The notes beneath the pieces are model-generated. The model was not told the origin of the DNA and did no database searches. It saw nothing but the letters and a program-made list of their open reading frames with translations. A stretch of 64,000 bases of DNA, from the NCBI GenBank assembly GCA_000964245.1, contig LANB01000001.1:971501-1035500 (forward strand), given 5' to 3'. The position numbers were made by a program, and so were the translations under genes. This document shows positions 52,886 through 61,123 of this stretch, one piece after another. Within the stretch, counting starts at the first letter, position 1; every line of letters begins with the position of its first letter. The DNA is from Cellvibrionaceae bacterium 1162T.S.0a.05 (lineage in GTDB: Bacteria; Pseudomonadota; Gammaproteobacteria; Pseudomonadales; Cellvibrionaceae).

Positions 52886-52975
52886 CAACCTACGACCATT
52901 CCGTTATGTTCACACGATGCAGATTGCATTTCCAAACATGCTTATATATTAAAAACGCCAAGTCACATTTACAAC

Positions 52976-54844
52976 TCAATGCAAACTCTCCAACGCAACT
53001 CGAACGTCATCAGCCCATTCCGCTTTTGAATCAAGCTCAAGTGCTCGACTAAAGGCAGCAGAGGCGGCTCGCTGATCACCAACAGCCTCTAAAGCCTTAC
53101 CAGCGTGATACTGAATTTTGGCATTGTCCTTTGCCGAATCAGCGGCAGCTGACAACAGTTCCGCAGAGTCTTTATAGCGCTTTTGCTGGAAAAGTATCCA
53201 TCCGAGCGTATCCTGAAGCTGTGCATTGCCGGGTAAAACTTTATTTGCCTTGCTGGCAAAGGCTTCCGCCTGTTGTAAATCACCCTCATCCGCAAAAGCT
53301 GTTGCGATGTTATTTAAAGCCACAATGTTATTTTCATCTGCTTTTAAAATATTTTCGTATAACGCTATTGCTTCTTTATTTTGCGTATTCGCCTGAAGTC
53401 GAGTAGCGTAAAACAAAGCTTCCGCTTTTTCCGGTTTTTGCTTATAGATTTTTTCAGCGGCTTCTGCCGCAGTCTGCATATTTCCATTTTTCGCCAACGT
53501 CAGACTGTAGGCACGCAATACGGCCAAATCATTGGGCAATAATTTACTGGCTATTGCGAGTGCGCTTTCCGCCTCTTTGTAGTCGCGATTCGCCGCCAAT
53601 TCACTACCATAACGAAATTGCAGGAAACCGCTTTCCGGAAATGCCTTGATGCCATTTTCGAGAACAGAAATCGAACCCGCCAAGCCCCCATCAGCGCGAG
53701 TCAATTCGGATAAGCGTACATAATCATTCGGAATTGAAGCTCCGCTGGCAATAATTTTATTTAACGCGGTTTTAGCCTCGACGAAATTCTTATGTGCGAG
53801 ATGATAATTGAGGTATCGACGGTCAACACTCTCTTGCTTGACTCCCACCTTCAACGCGAGATCAAGTGTCTTCCTCGCTTCGGTGAGTTTGTCTTGCGCT
53901 AAAAGAATATCGGCCTTCTCCAGATAAGCCACACCCCACTTCGATTCTTTCGCAAGTAAGGCATTAATTACTTTTTCTGCGGCACTTAATTTATCGGCTT
54001 TTCTGAGGGAAATTGCGTAACCCAGATGCGTTGTTGCATTGTCAGGCTCAAGATTTAACGCTTGTGCAAAATGTTGTTCCGCTGTTTTCGCATCGCCATT
54101 TTGTAATAGCGCTGTCGCCAATATGGTGTGCGCTTCCGGTAGTGAAGAATCAAGAGCAACGCGCGGCTGTAGTAAAAAAACAGTTTGCCCATAGCGTTGT
54201 TTGCTGTTGAGTAAGCGCCCCAGATTTACAGCAACGCCCAGATAATCACTGCGGGTACCTTGCATACCATTCGTTAGGTGCGTAATTGCCTTATCTACTT
54301 CACCGTTGTATTCATACAAGAGCCCCAACCGTTGGTTCGCAACCCGGTTTTGGGGTTGATATTTCAATGCCTTGAGAAGTGCGCTTTCTGCTAACGCAAG
54401 CTTGTTTAATTCCATTTGAACAATACCAAGCTTCAACCACGGCCCCGCTTGCGCAGGCTCCAATTGCGTTGCCTTATTAAAATGCTTTTCGGCTTCGATA
54501 AATTCAGATTGATAGTAAGCAACGGTTCCCAGTATTTCATGCGCCAGCCCCGATCGTGGCTGTTTTTTAAGGACCGCTGTTGCACGCGCGGCAAGTTTTT
54601 CCATGCCCGCTTCTCCGAATGATGCGGACAAGTCCTTGAATTCTTCTGCACCCAGCCGTCCTGCGGCATCAATGATTGGCTCAGGCGTTGCATTTGCAGA
54701 GTCATCACTCAAGCCTGCACCACTACCAATACCCATGATGGCGGCCTGTACTGTTACAACAAGAACAAGGGAGAGCGTTAAACTCAATATTGTGAGCAGA
54801 AAAAATTTACTGTATGTATTTACTTGTTTCATGAGTCGTTTCAT
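52976..54844 (-). CDS. Large TPR-repeat exported protein
   Basis: 622 aa with a signal peptide or anchor (LLTILSLTLSLVLVVTVQA). About fifteen TPR units fill 70-620, for example GLAHEILGTVAYYQSEFIEA, EKHFNKATQLEPAQAGPWLK and LGIVQMELNKLALAESALLK. It resembles the TPR proteins associated with PEP-CTERM/exosortase systems (PrsT-type), and the gene next upstream encodes a PEP-CTERM protein, although the terminator at 54941-54968 separates them. No exosortase gene is in the window. AGGTGAAAC ribosome binding site. Confidence 0.78.
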   Translation of the reverse strand: MKRLMKQVNTYSKFFLLTILSLTLSLVLVVTVQAAIMGIGSGAGLSDDSANATPEPIIDAAGRLGAEEFKDLSASFGEAGMEKLAARATAVLKKQPRSGLAHEILGTVAYYQSEFIEAEKHFNKATQLEPAQAGPWLKLGIVQMELNKLALAESALLKALKYQPQNRVANQRLGLLYEYNGEVDKAITHLTNGMQGTRSDYLGVAVNLGRLLNSKQRYGQTVFLLQPRVALDSSLPEAHTILATALLQNGDAKTAEQHFAQALNLEPDNATTHLGYAISLRKADKLSAAEKVINALLAKESKWGVAYLEKADILLAQDKLTEARKTLDLALKVGVKQESVDRRYLNYHLAHKNFVEAKTALNKIIASGASIPNDYVRLSELTRADGGLAGSISVLENGIKAFPESGFLQFRYGSELAANRDYKEAESALAIASKLLPNDLAVLRAYSLTLAKNGNMQTAAEAAEKIYKQKPEKAEALFYATRLQANTQNKEAIALYENILKADENNIVALNNIATAFADEGDLQQAEAFASKANKVLPGNAQLQDTLGWILFQQKRYKDSAELLSAAADSAKDNAKIQYHAGKALEAVGDQRAASAAFSRALELDSKAEWADDVRVALESLH

Positions 54845-54940
54845 GTTTCACCTAAAATCCATTCGCTTTTATTTTTCTCCAGGCTTGATATTGACATCAG
54901 CATCAAGCATGCCCTCTGCCGGGCCAAAAACAATATAAAA

Positions 54941-54968
54941 AAAATGCGGCCCTAATGGACCGCATTCT
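54941..54968 (-). terminator. Intrinsic terminator after the PEP-CTERM gene
   Basis: On the minus strand AATGCGGTCC and GGGCCGCATT pair over ten positions (one G-T) around ATTA, followed by a run of eight T counting the stem end. Confidence 0.85.
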
Positions 54969-54999
54969 AAAACGTTTTGCTAAAGAGGTTTAGCGAACA

Positions 55000-56067
55000 T
55001 TACGCAATTTTACGTCGCGACAAACCTAAACCAAGCAAACCCAGGCTCAACAAAATCAAGCTACCGGGCTCTGGTACTGATGCTTCAGTGACAGTAATTG
55101 TGTCCAGTTCACGAGCTACAACCCCGTCATCCACAAGCGCGCTCACAGCAAAATCGTGTACACCCACTTCAAGGCCAGTAAAAGTCACTTCAAACTCGAA
55201 AGTGCGGCTCTCGCTGCGATCATAGTCACCCACTGCAGTGCTACCAACACATGCGCCAATATCGGCAGATACACACTCTACTGACACGTCGACACCAGGC
55301 AAACCCATGCCCAAATCATCAACAGTCACTTCATTGTATTCTGCGAAGGAGTCTTCAACGCCAGCAATAATGGCATTCACGATCGATTCAGTCGACGCCG
55401 TAGCAGAGTAGATATCGCCGCCGGTTGCATCCGCCAATACGGTTGGGTCAATGCCACCAAACTCATCACTTGTCATATTGCCGAAGTCCAACCCAATAAA
55501 GGTGGCACCACTGTCTGCAAGCGCAGTTTGCGCAGAGGCCAATGTTGAGCCATCGGATTCCTTGAAAGTGGCATCACCCAAGGCGATGATGAAACGGGAT
55601 GAACCTGGACGCCAGGATGTATTTTCCGCCGCCAATTGCACAGCATGGATGCCTTCTTCCGGGAAGTCGCCACCGCCACCACCGTCCAACAAATTAATGG
55701 CATTAATAGCGGCTTCACCTGCAACAGCATCGGTAGTCAAGTCGGTCACCAGCGCTGAACCGGGCTCGCTGTAATAACCGGTACCCGTGGCCAAATCGCC
55801 GAAGCCGGCTAAACCACTGAGAATATCCGCTGCTGCAGCCTTGGCAGCGTTAATTTCCGCTCCCATACTGCCTGAGGTGTCGATCAGGAATACAACGTCG
55901 AGAATCCCTGTAGAGACACTCTCTTCGATTGTAACGGTTTTAGTGATGGTGACGCTTTCACCTACACCCAAAGTGGCAGAGAAAGTCTCTGGATCAATGG
56001 TGTCGGCATTGGCAGCCAGGGGCACCAATAATGCTGCTGACAATACCAGTTTCTTAAGATTAATCAT
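55000..56067 (-). CDS. vWA-domain protein with PEP-CTERM sorting signal
   Basis: 355 aa. Signal peptide MINLKKLVLSAALLVPLAAN, cleaved near AD. DVVFLIDTSGSMGAEINAAK is the vWA MIDAS site (D-x-S-x-S), with a partial MIDAS set later, and an Ig-like C-terminal section with four Cys follows. The tail VPEPGSLILLSLGLLG plus LSRRKIA is a PEP-CTERM: VPEP, a hydrophobic helix, then a basic cluster. Such proteins are recognised by an exosortase, cut and attached at the cell surface or exopolysaccharide. The exosortase is not in this window. Followed by an intrinsic terminator. Confidence 0.9.
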   Translation of the reverse strand: MINLKKLVLSAALLVPLAANADTIDPETFSATLGVGESVTITKTVTIEESVSTGILDVVFLIDTSGSMGAEINAAKAAAADILSGLAGFGDLATGTGYYSEPGSALVTDLTTDAVAGEAAINAINLLDGGGGGDFPEEGIHAVQLAAENTSWRPGSSRFIIALGDATFKESDGSTLASAQTALADSGATFIGLDFGNMTSDEFGGIDPTVLADATGGDIYSATASTESIVNAIIAGVEDSFAEYNEVTVDDLGMGLPGVDVSVECVSADIGACVGSTAVGDYDRSESRTFEFEVTFTGLEVGVHDFAVSALVDDGVVARELDTITVTEASVPEPGSLILLSLGLLGLGLSRRKIA

Positions 56068-56560
56068 GGTAACGAGTCCTTACGGTAATGAGTTTCAAAA
56101 TAGCCAGATCCTATTCCAGCTAAATTCACGTAACGCCACACCGCTTGAACTACCACATTGAGAGGTCTTACATCTCTACATCTAACCCCGCAAAGATTTA
56201 TGGTAAATAATTGTTATCCAAGTAAACCAAGCGGTTGGTGCGTTCAGCAATGCAAACACCAAACCAATTTGGCAAACGCTTGTTTTAATTAGTATTTTTA
56301 CAATAAATCAGATAAAACTGTTAATTTATGTAAAGCACTCCGACGCCGCATTTTTAGGCACTTTTAAACTTTCATGGCAACGATATTTATGAATGCGAAC
56401 TCAATCACATATGGAGATGCCGAGAGCTGGTACGGCTTCGCCTGTTGAAAAAAATTTGTGCGTCACATAGTGATTGTCTACTTTCTCACCGGCGACTAAT
56501 CCCCAGCCGACATATAGAATTTTAAGCGACAAGATTGTGGTAGGTTCTATATTTAAGAAA
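56068..56560. other. Intergenic region, nothing recognised
   Basis: 493 bases between the PEP-CTERM gene and the RDD gene. AT-rich to about 56340. I see no gene with a ribosome binding site or a strong hairpin. It must hold the promoter of the PEP-CTERM gene. Confidence 0.5.
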
Positions 56561-57691
56561 TCAGTTTCCGGGTGGATGCCAATCGGATTTCTTCGCATCC
56601 AGCACCATTGTCGCTGCAATTTTATCTTGTATTGCTTGTCGATTAGGATCCCAATACACCTGAAGAAAACCTAACAATCCGGTTGCCAGGCCTGCGCCGT
56701 ACCCGCCATATCGCCCAAAAGCTTCCCACAAACTCATTGCGCTGTTATCGATTTTTACAACGCGTAAGCCCATTAAATATTTCCCTGGCGTGCGCCCACT
56801 AAATGCTGCAGTGAAAACACTGAAGTAAACAGCTGCCCAACCGAAACCCAAGCCCAGGTCCGACAACAGCCCCTTAAGCCAGGAAATAACCGATTGTTGC
56901 TGACCCTCAGATGCACCTTCTTCACGCTGCTCAACAAGCATCTTACTTTCTTCAACTTTTCCATAGTTGGAAATCAGGTAGTTTTCCAACTCTGCTTTTT
57001 CATCCACTTTCAGCTGCGTAGTTTCAACATAAGCGCTGATGACATGCTTACCTTTTGTATCGTCAACAAAATCTGGCAGCACGGCGGCAAGATCAATCAA
57101 GTTGAGTTTCCAACATTCCAGCGTTTCACAACCTTCCACTGCAAGGTTCGCTTCGATCGCCCCCAGTACAAAACGCAACATCCAGGGCTCTTCTTTTATT
57201 TCGGCTTTTGGAATGTCGACTCCCTGAACAACAATATCCCCTTCCAGGTTTTGCAAACTGTTTTCTTTACTCAGGAAGAACCAAAAGCCTAACCCGATAA
57301 ATACCAGGATAAAAACCAGACCCAGACAAGCTCGCAACACCAAGGCCAGAGGAAATCGCATTTTAACGGTACCCTCTTGCGCCGCTTTTGTTATTTTTTT
57401 GCGTCGGTAACGCCAGAGAACCAGCAGTGGGATAAATATGAGGGCAGGGAACAGTGAAAACAAACCCAGAAACGCGCCATCAATTGTTATTGCGAAAAAA
57501 CGCTTCCAGGGTTTGGCCAGCGCCTTGCCAATTAAAGCCGGGTTCAGGTTGAGCGCGTAAGGCGTGACATAAGCCAGGGTTTCTTCCTGCGTTTTGCCGT
57601 CAGTGTTTGGCTGATGACGGCCCTGATCCTGGTTGACACCTTTTGATACCTGTTCTCCGGCATTTTCTTCCTTACGCGCATCCTGATCCAT
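56561..57691 (-). CDS. RDD family membrane protein
   Basis: 376 aa. A hydrophilic 60-residue N-terminus (Asp, Glu, Gln-rich) precedes two transmembrane blocks: RFFAITIDGAFLGLFSLFPA, LIFIPLLVLWRYR (about 68-95), LRACLGLVFILVFIGLGFWF (115-135), a periplasmic segment and a C-terminal RDD element with FSGRTPGKYLMGLRVVKIDN. The central 130-residue soluble domain has a conserved EGCETLECW pair. RDD proteins are thought to transport or organise small molecules in the membrane; this one is longer than average. No operon partner. Confidence 0.75.
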   Translation of the reverse strand: MDQDARKEENAGEQVSKGVNQDQGRHQPNTDGKTQEETLAYVTPYALNLNPALIGKALAKPWKRFFAITIDGAFLGLFSLFPALIFIPLLVLWRYRRKKITKAAQEGTVKMRFPLALVLRACLGLVFILVFIGLGFWFFLSKENSLQNLEGDIVVQGVDIPKAEIKEEPWMLRFVLGAIEANLAVEGCETLECWKLNLIDLAAVLPDFVDDTKGKHVISAYVETTQLKVDEKAELENYLISNYGKVEESKMLVEQREEGASEGQQQSVISWLKGLLSDLGLGFGWAAVYFSVFTAAFSGRTPGKYLMGLRVVKIDNSAMSLWEAFGRYGGYGAGLATGLLGFLQVYWDPNRQAIQDKIAATMVLDAKKSDWHPPGN

Positions 57692-57727
57692 ATTTCTCCC
57701 GACTCCAACAGCCCTGAAAAGCGTGGA

Positions 57728-58570
57728 CTAATTCAGCTCCATTGTTTTCAGGTAATCGTAACTCGTCTTCACTGACTCAAAAGCATTAGCAGGTTTATCG
57801 TGTTCAACGATGTAGTATTTTAATCCGTGTTTACGTGCAACCTTCAGTATTTTCTTAAAGTCAATCTCTCCTGCCCCCACTTCTGTCATGCTTCCATCTT
57901 TTTTCATATCCTTGATATGAACAGAAATGATTCGGCCTGAATTATTTTCTATGTAGCTGATTGGATCTTTACCCGCCTGTATGATCCAGAACAAATCCAA
58001 TTGCATGGCAACATATTTTGGATCGGTATTTTTTAATAAAATATCGTAAGGCAAACTGCCATCAGCTAGCGCTTCGAATTCGAAGGCATGATTGTGATAC
58101 GCAAGCGTCACATCATGCGCTTTAAAAATTTTACCTATGCGGTTCAAGTCCTGACTAAACGCCTCCCATTTTTCCTTCGTGTTATATTCCTTTATGTCTA
58201 ACCAGGGAATAATGACGTAGTCTAAACCGAGGATACGCGCATCGGATAATGTTCCCTGAATATCCTCCTTGATCAGCGAGTAAGACCGATGAGTCGCGTA
58301 GGCATCAATGCGATATTTATCGAGAAGCAATTTGAGCTTGCCTGCACTGAGGTCATAGAGCGTATGTAATTCAACTTGTTCATAGCCCATTAAGGTAATT
58401 TGATTTAAAACATTTTCCAGATCTTTTTTCGCCTCATCACGCAAGGTATATAATTGCACGCCTATCTTGTCTATTTTCGAGGCCCTGGTGTCTTCTGCGG
58501 CTACGACGCCTTGCAGTGAGAAAAAGAAAAACACACTCAAAATGAGAAGGGAAGATTTACGAATAACCAT
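57728..58570 (-). CDS. Exported AP-endonuclease-2-fold sugar isomerase/epimerase-like protein
   Basis: 280 aa. Signal peptide SSLLILSVFFFFSLQGVVAA precedes a xylose-isomerase-like TIM barrel: KIGVQLYTLRDEAKKDLENV, then MGYEQVELHTLYDL, AYATHRSY, YVIIPWLDIK, YHNHAFEFEALADG, MQLDLFWIIQAGKDP, VSVHIKDMKKDG and YIVEHDKP. His, Asp, Glu and His ligands for the metal are in place. The periplasmic location is unusual for the family; it fits the 3-keto-glycoside pathway in which an exported isomerase/lyase acts with an oxidoreductase. Ribosome binding site AGGATAAAAC. Confidence 0.82.
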   Translation of the reverse strand: MVIRKSSLLILSVFFFFSLQGVVAAEDTRASKIDKIGVQLYTLRDEAKKDLENVLNQITLMGYEQVELHTLYDLSAGKLKLLLDKYRIDAYATHRSYSLIKEDIQGTLSDARILGLDYVIIPWLDIKEYNTKEKWEAFSQDLNRIGKIFKAHDVTLAYHNHAFEFEALADGSLPYDILLKNTDPKYVAMQLDLFWIIQAGKDPISYIENNSGRIISVHIKDMKKDGSMTEVGAGEIDFKKILKVARKHGLKYYIVEHDKPANAFESVKTSYDYLKTMELN

Positions 58571-58675
58571 GTTTTATCCTTATTCTGGGTGGAAAGTCGG
58601 CAAATAATAGCAACATTAGCAGCAAGGTTATACCATACTGTATATCGAGCGCACTGAAGACCAAGCGGAAAAAAA

Positions 58676-59299
58676 ATGACTAGCAAACTTCACTTTCTCA
58701 CTGTTTTGTTTATCGCCTTTCTTCTCCAGGCCTGCTCTGTCGGTATGAGCAAGGAAGAATGCAATTTGGCCAACTGGCAACAGATCGGTTTCGAAGACGG
58801 TTCCTCTGGGCGCGACTTGAACTATGTGAGCCGCCATCGAAAAGCCTGTTCAAAGGCGGGCGTAAGCCCGGACTTTGATTCCTACAAAGTGGGCCATGCA
58901 GAAGGCTTACAGCACTGGTGTAATTACGATAGTGGCTTCGCTTTCGGTGAGCAAGGCAGGCAATATAAAGGCATTTGCCCCGCTGAACTGGAGAAAGACT
59001 TCGTATCAGGCTACCAGCGAGGCCTGCGTTTGCACGGCGCGCGTGCTGAAGTTTCCTTGCTGCGCAGGGACATTGATGACGTGCTTGACGATATAGACGA
59101 CCTCGAAACGGAACGCGAAGAACTGGAGGATCTTATTGTTGCACGCGACACCTCTACACTGGACCGTGCGCGCCATTTGGCCCGTATCAAGGATATCAGC
59201 GAAGAGAGTACTGAGCTGGAATTACAACTCAGGGATCTCGAGCATGAGTTGGCGCTCTCTGAAGCGAAGCTTTCTCGTATCCAGGCGCAGGCGAGATAA
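58676..59299 (+). CDS. DUF2799 lipoprotein
   Basis: 207 aa. Lipoprotein signal with lipobox LLQAC near residue 20. CNLANWQQIGFEDGSSGRDL, RKACSKAGVSPDFDSYKVGH, AEGLQHWCNYDSGFAFGEQG match the DUF2799 pattern. The C-terminal 80 residues form a charged coiled coil (RDIDDVLDDIDDLETEREEL). Function unknown; such proteins occur in the outer membrane of gammaproteobacteria. It may be the first gene of a short unit with 59397. Confidence 0.8.
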   Translation: MTSKLHFLTVLFIAFLLQACSVGMSKEECNLANWQQIGFEDGSSGRDLNYVSRHRKACSKAGVSPDFDSYKVGHAEGLQHWCNYDSGFAFGEQGRQYKGICPAELEKDFVSGYQRGLRLHGARAEVSLLRRDIDDVLDDIDDLETEREELEDLIVARDTSTLDRARHLARIKDISEESTELELQLRDLEHELALSEAKLSRIQAQAR

Positions 59300-59396
59300 A
59301 CGGTAATTTCGGCCGCCGGACACGCCGCCACGAAGATGAATTCTGTGCCTATATCCGCTATAGTCCACGCCAATTGTTTAATTGCCAAGGCCCGAC

Positions 59397-59651
59397 GTGA
59401 GCAAAAATAAAGACCCAGACCTGAGCATGGAGGAAATCGATCGCAAAATCGATGAAATGCCAGAGCTGGACTTACGCGACCCCAAATCCCGCAAAAAAAG
59501 TTCGGTCGATATCGATGATCTGGTCAAGTCCCTGGATATGGAGGCCAGAATGATAGCCGCATTTGAGGCACTGAAAAAACCGGATGACGAGCCGACCGAC
59601 CCTGATGGCCACGCCGACCAGGAGACTACCGATGCACCTAAGGACAATTAG
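59397..59651 (+). CDS. Small acidic hypothetical protein, 84 aa
   Basis: GTG start with AAGG seven bases upstream; a TTG further up is less likely. The protein is highly acidic with a helical middle (LSMEEIDRKIDEMPEL, VDIDDLVKSLDMEARMIAAF) and a disordered C-terminus (DDEPTDPDGHADQETTDAP). No family recognised. It ends three bases before the stop of the convergent GntR gene. Confidence 0.55.
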   Translation: MSKNKDPDLSMEEIDRKIDEMPELDLRDPKSRKKSSVDIDDLVKSLDMEARMIAAFEALKKPDDEPTDPDGHADQETTDAPKDN

Positions 59652-59654
59652 CGT

Positions 59655-60341
59655 TTAGATGTGCGGGAGGCTGTATTTTTCCAACAAGGCCATCGCTTCA
59701 CTCAGAACTCGCTGGCGGTGACTTCGATAGAGCCCTTCAACTGCCTCAACATCGCCATTAACCACCGCCTGAAATATTTCTTTCTGGGATTGGTTAGAAG
59801 CCTCAAGGTTCGGCCGCAACTTCAAAAGAATTAATCGAGCCCGATAGGTTTGCGCTCGCAACATTTCAAGCAACAAATTCAAACGCTCGTTTCCACACAA
59901 ACTTGCCAATAAACGATGAAACTTTTCGTCGGCTTCTGCCCATGCAACCAAATCATTTGTTTGCATGGCTTCATCCATTTCGCGAACAGCATCAGCCATG
60001 GGCTGCAATACATCTCTTCCGGGATTCAACGACAATAAAAGATGTAAGGCTTTTTCTTCCAAAGCAGAAATGGCTTGTGAAATTTGCAAGTAGTCCTTTG
60101 GAACCAAAGGCAAAACGCGCATTCCTCTTCGAGGAATCAATTCAATTAGCTTTTCCGCTTCTAAACGAATCAGCGCTTCTCGAACGGGCGTTCGACTTAC
60201 GCCTAATTGTCTGGCGAGTTCCGGTTCAAGAACTTGATGACCGGGGGGATATTGGTTTGAGAGAATGTTATTTCGTATCGTTCGGTAAACCTTTTCGACA
60301 CGAGAAAGACTTACTTCGTTTTCTGCTAACGAGTCATTCAT
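59655..60341 (-). CDS. GntR/FCD (FadR-type) transcriptional regulator
   Basis: 228 aa. A winged helix at 15-78 (NNILSNQYPPGHQVLEPELA, RQLGVSRTPVREALIRLEAE) is followed by an FCD ligand domain of about 130 residues (ISQAISALEEKALHLLLSLN, REMDEAMQTND, AWAEADEKFHRLLASLCGNE). FCD domains bind small acids or metals; the D-x-x-FH pattern DEKFHRLL is intact. The direct repeats at 60510-60529 upstream of its start may be its operator. No neighbouring catabolic gene on the same strand, so the target is unknown. Confidence 0.88.
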   Translation of the reverse strand: MNDSLAENEVSLSRVEKVYRTIRNNILSNQYPPGHQVLEPELARQLGVSRTPVREALIRLEAEKLIELIPRRGMRVLPLVPKDYLQISQAISALEEKALHLLLSLNPGRDVLQPMADAVREMDEAMQTNDLVAWAEADEKFHRLLASLCGNERLNLLLEMLRAQTYRARLILLKLRPNLEASNQSQKEIFQAVVNGDVEAVEGLYRSHRQRVLSEAMALLEKYSLPHI

Positions 60342-60509
60342 ATTTATATTCTTAATCTCTACGTCCCAAACACTACCTTTCTTCCTAAAAGTACCGCGTG
60401 CGGAAGGTTAATATGATCCTGAGAGTCGCGCCATTGTATCACCGTTAATGCAAATTGGGAGTTTTTTAATAGCTTAATATGCCCTTACGTTCTAAAAATT
60501 TTTAAATGA

Positions 60510-60529
60510 ATGCATACACAAATGCATAC
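60510..60529. promoter_or_regulatory. Direct repeats, candidate GntR operator
   Basis: ATGCATAC occurs at 60510-60517 and again at 60522-60529, twelve bases apart start to start (about one helical turn). Each contains the self-complementary ATGCAT. They lie in the divergent promoter region between the GntR gene and the 105-aa gene at 60579. Confidence 0.45.
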
Positions 60530-60578
60530 CAGTGTTTTGCAGGTTATACTTGCTCTTTTGATTTAATTTAAATTTTTT

Positions 60579-60896
60579 ATGAAGCCATTAAAAAGCAAAG
60601 CGCAGATTCGCAAAGAGCTTGCAGAGGAAGTTGAAAACTTTCTGGGCACCGGTGGGAGTGTGCAATCGATTCCACAAGGTGTGAGTGGCAACGAAAAAAA
60701 TCAAAATTTATTTGCTCAACAAAGTGCGTTTGAACCCAAACAAAGCCGCACGCCCTTGAATGAGGTCGTAAAAGGCCTCGAAGAAAGAAAAAAATTGAAA
60801 AAGATTAAAGTTCCACTTCGCAGTAAACGGCAACCCAGAAAAAAAATGCTAACCGATGATTTTGGTGAGCCTTTGCGTTGGGTGTGGGAAGAGTAG
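60579..60896 (+). CDS. Small basic hypothetical protein, 105 aa, with SutA-like motif
   Basis: Soluble, lysine/arginine-rich. The segment EVENFLGTGGSVQSIPQGVSG resembles the F-L-x-x-G-G-x-V-Q-x-I stretch of the RNA-polymerase-associated regulator SutA of Pseudomonas, but the rest does not match, so this is only a hint. The tail KKMLTDDFGEPLRWVWEE is conserved in feel. No ribosome binding site is visible in the AT-rich leader. Confidence 0.6.
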   Translation: MKPLKSKAQIRKELAEEVENFLGTGGSVQSIPQGVSGNEKNQNLFAQQSAFEPKQSRTPLNEVVKGLEERKKLKKIKVPLRSKRQPRKKMLTDDFGEPLRWVWEE

Positions 60897-60943
60897 TCGC
60901 TATCGACAAACACCTTAATCAGGTGCTTAACGATAGCTTCAAA

Positions 60944-61120
60944 CTATATAAGACCGTGGTTTGACGCGACCAGATAGCTGATCCCCGTCAGAATTAACAG
61001 GACAACAAAAATTATAAGCAGCAAGCGCATTGGCTTGAAATTTTCTCGTTCAACCTGATTTTCGGGGCGCTCTAAATAGGATTTGACGCGCTGTTGGTCT
61101 TCGGGATAGAGATCTGGCAT
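60944..61120 (-). CDS. DUF3094 family small membrane protein, 58 aa
   Basis: Reads MPDLYPEDQQRVKSYLERPE, then NQVERENFKP and one membrane helix (RLLLIIFVVLLILTGISYLV). This is the DUF3094 pattern known from Pseudomonas and relatives. Its ATG at 61120 lies three bases past the acyl-CoA dehydrogenase stop codon, so it is the second gene of that operon. Function unknown. Confidence 0.75.
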   Translation of the reverse strand: MPDLYPEDQQRVKSYLERPENQVERENFKPMRLLLIIFVVLLILTGISYLVASNHGLI

Positions 61121-61123
61121 TAC

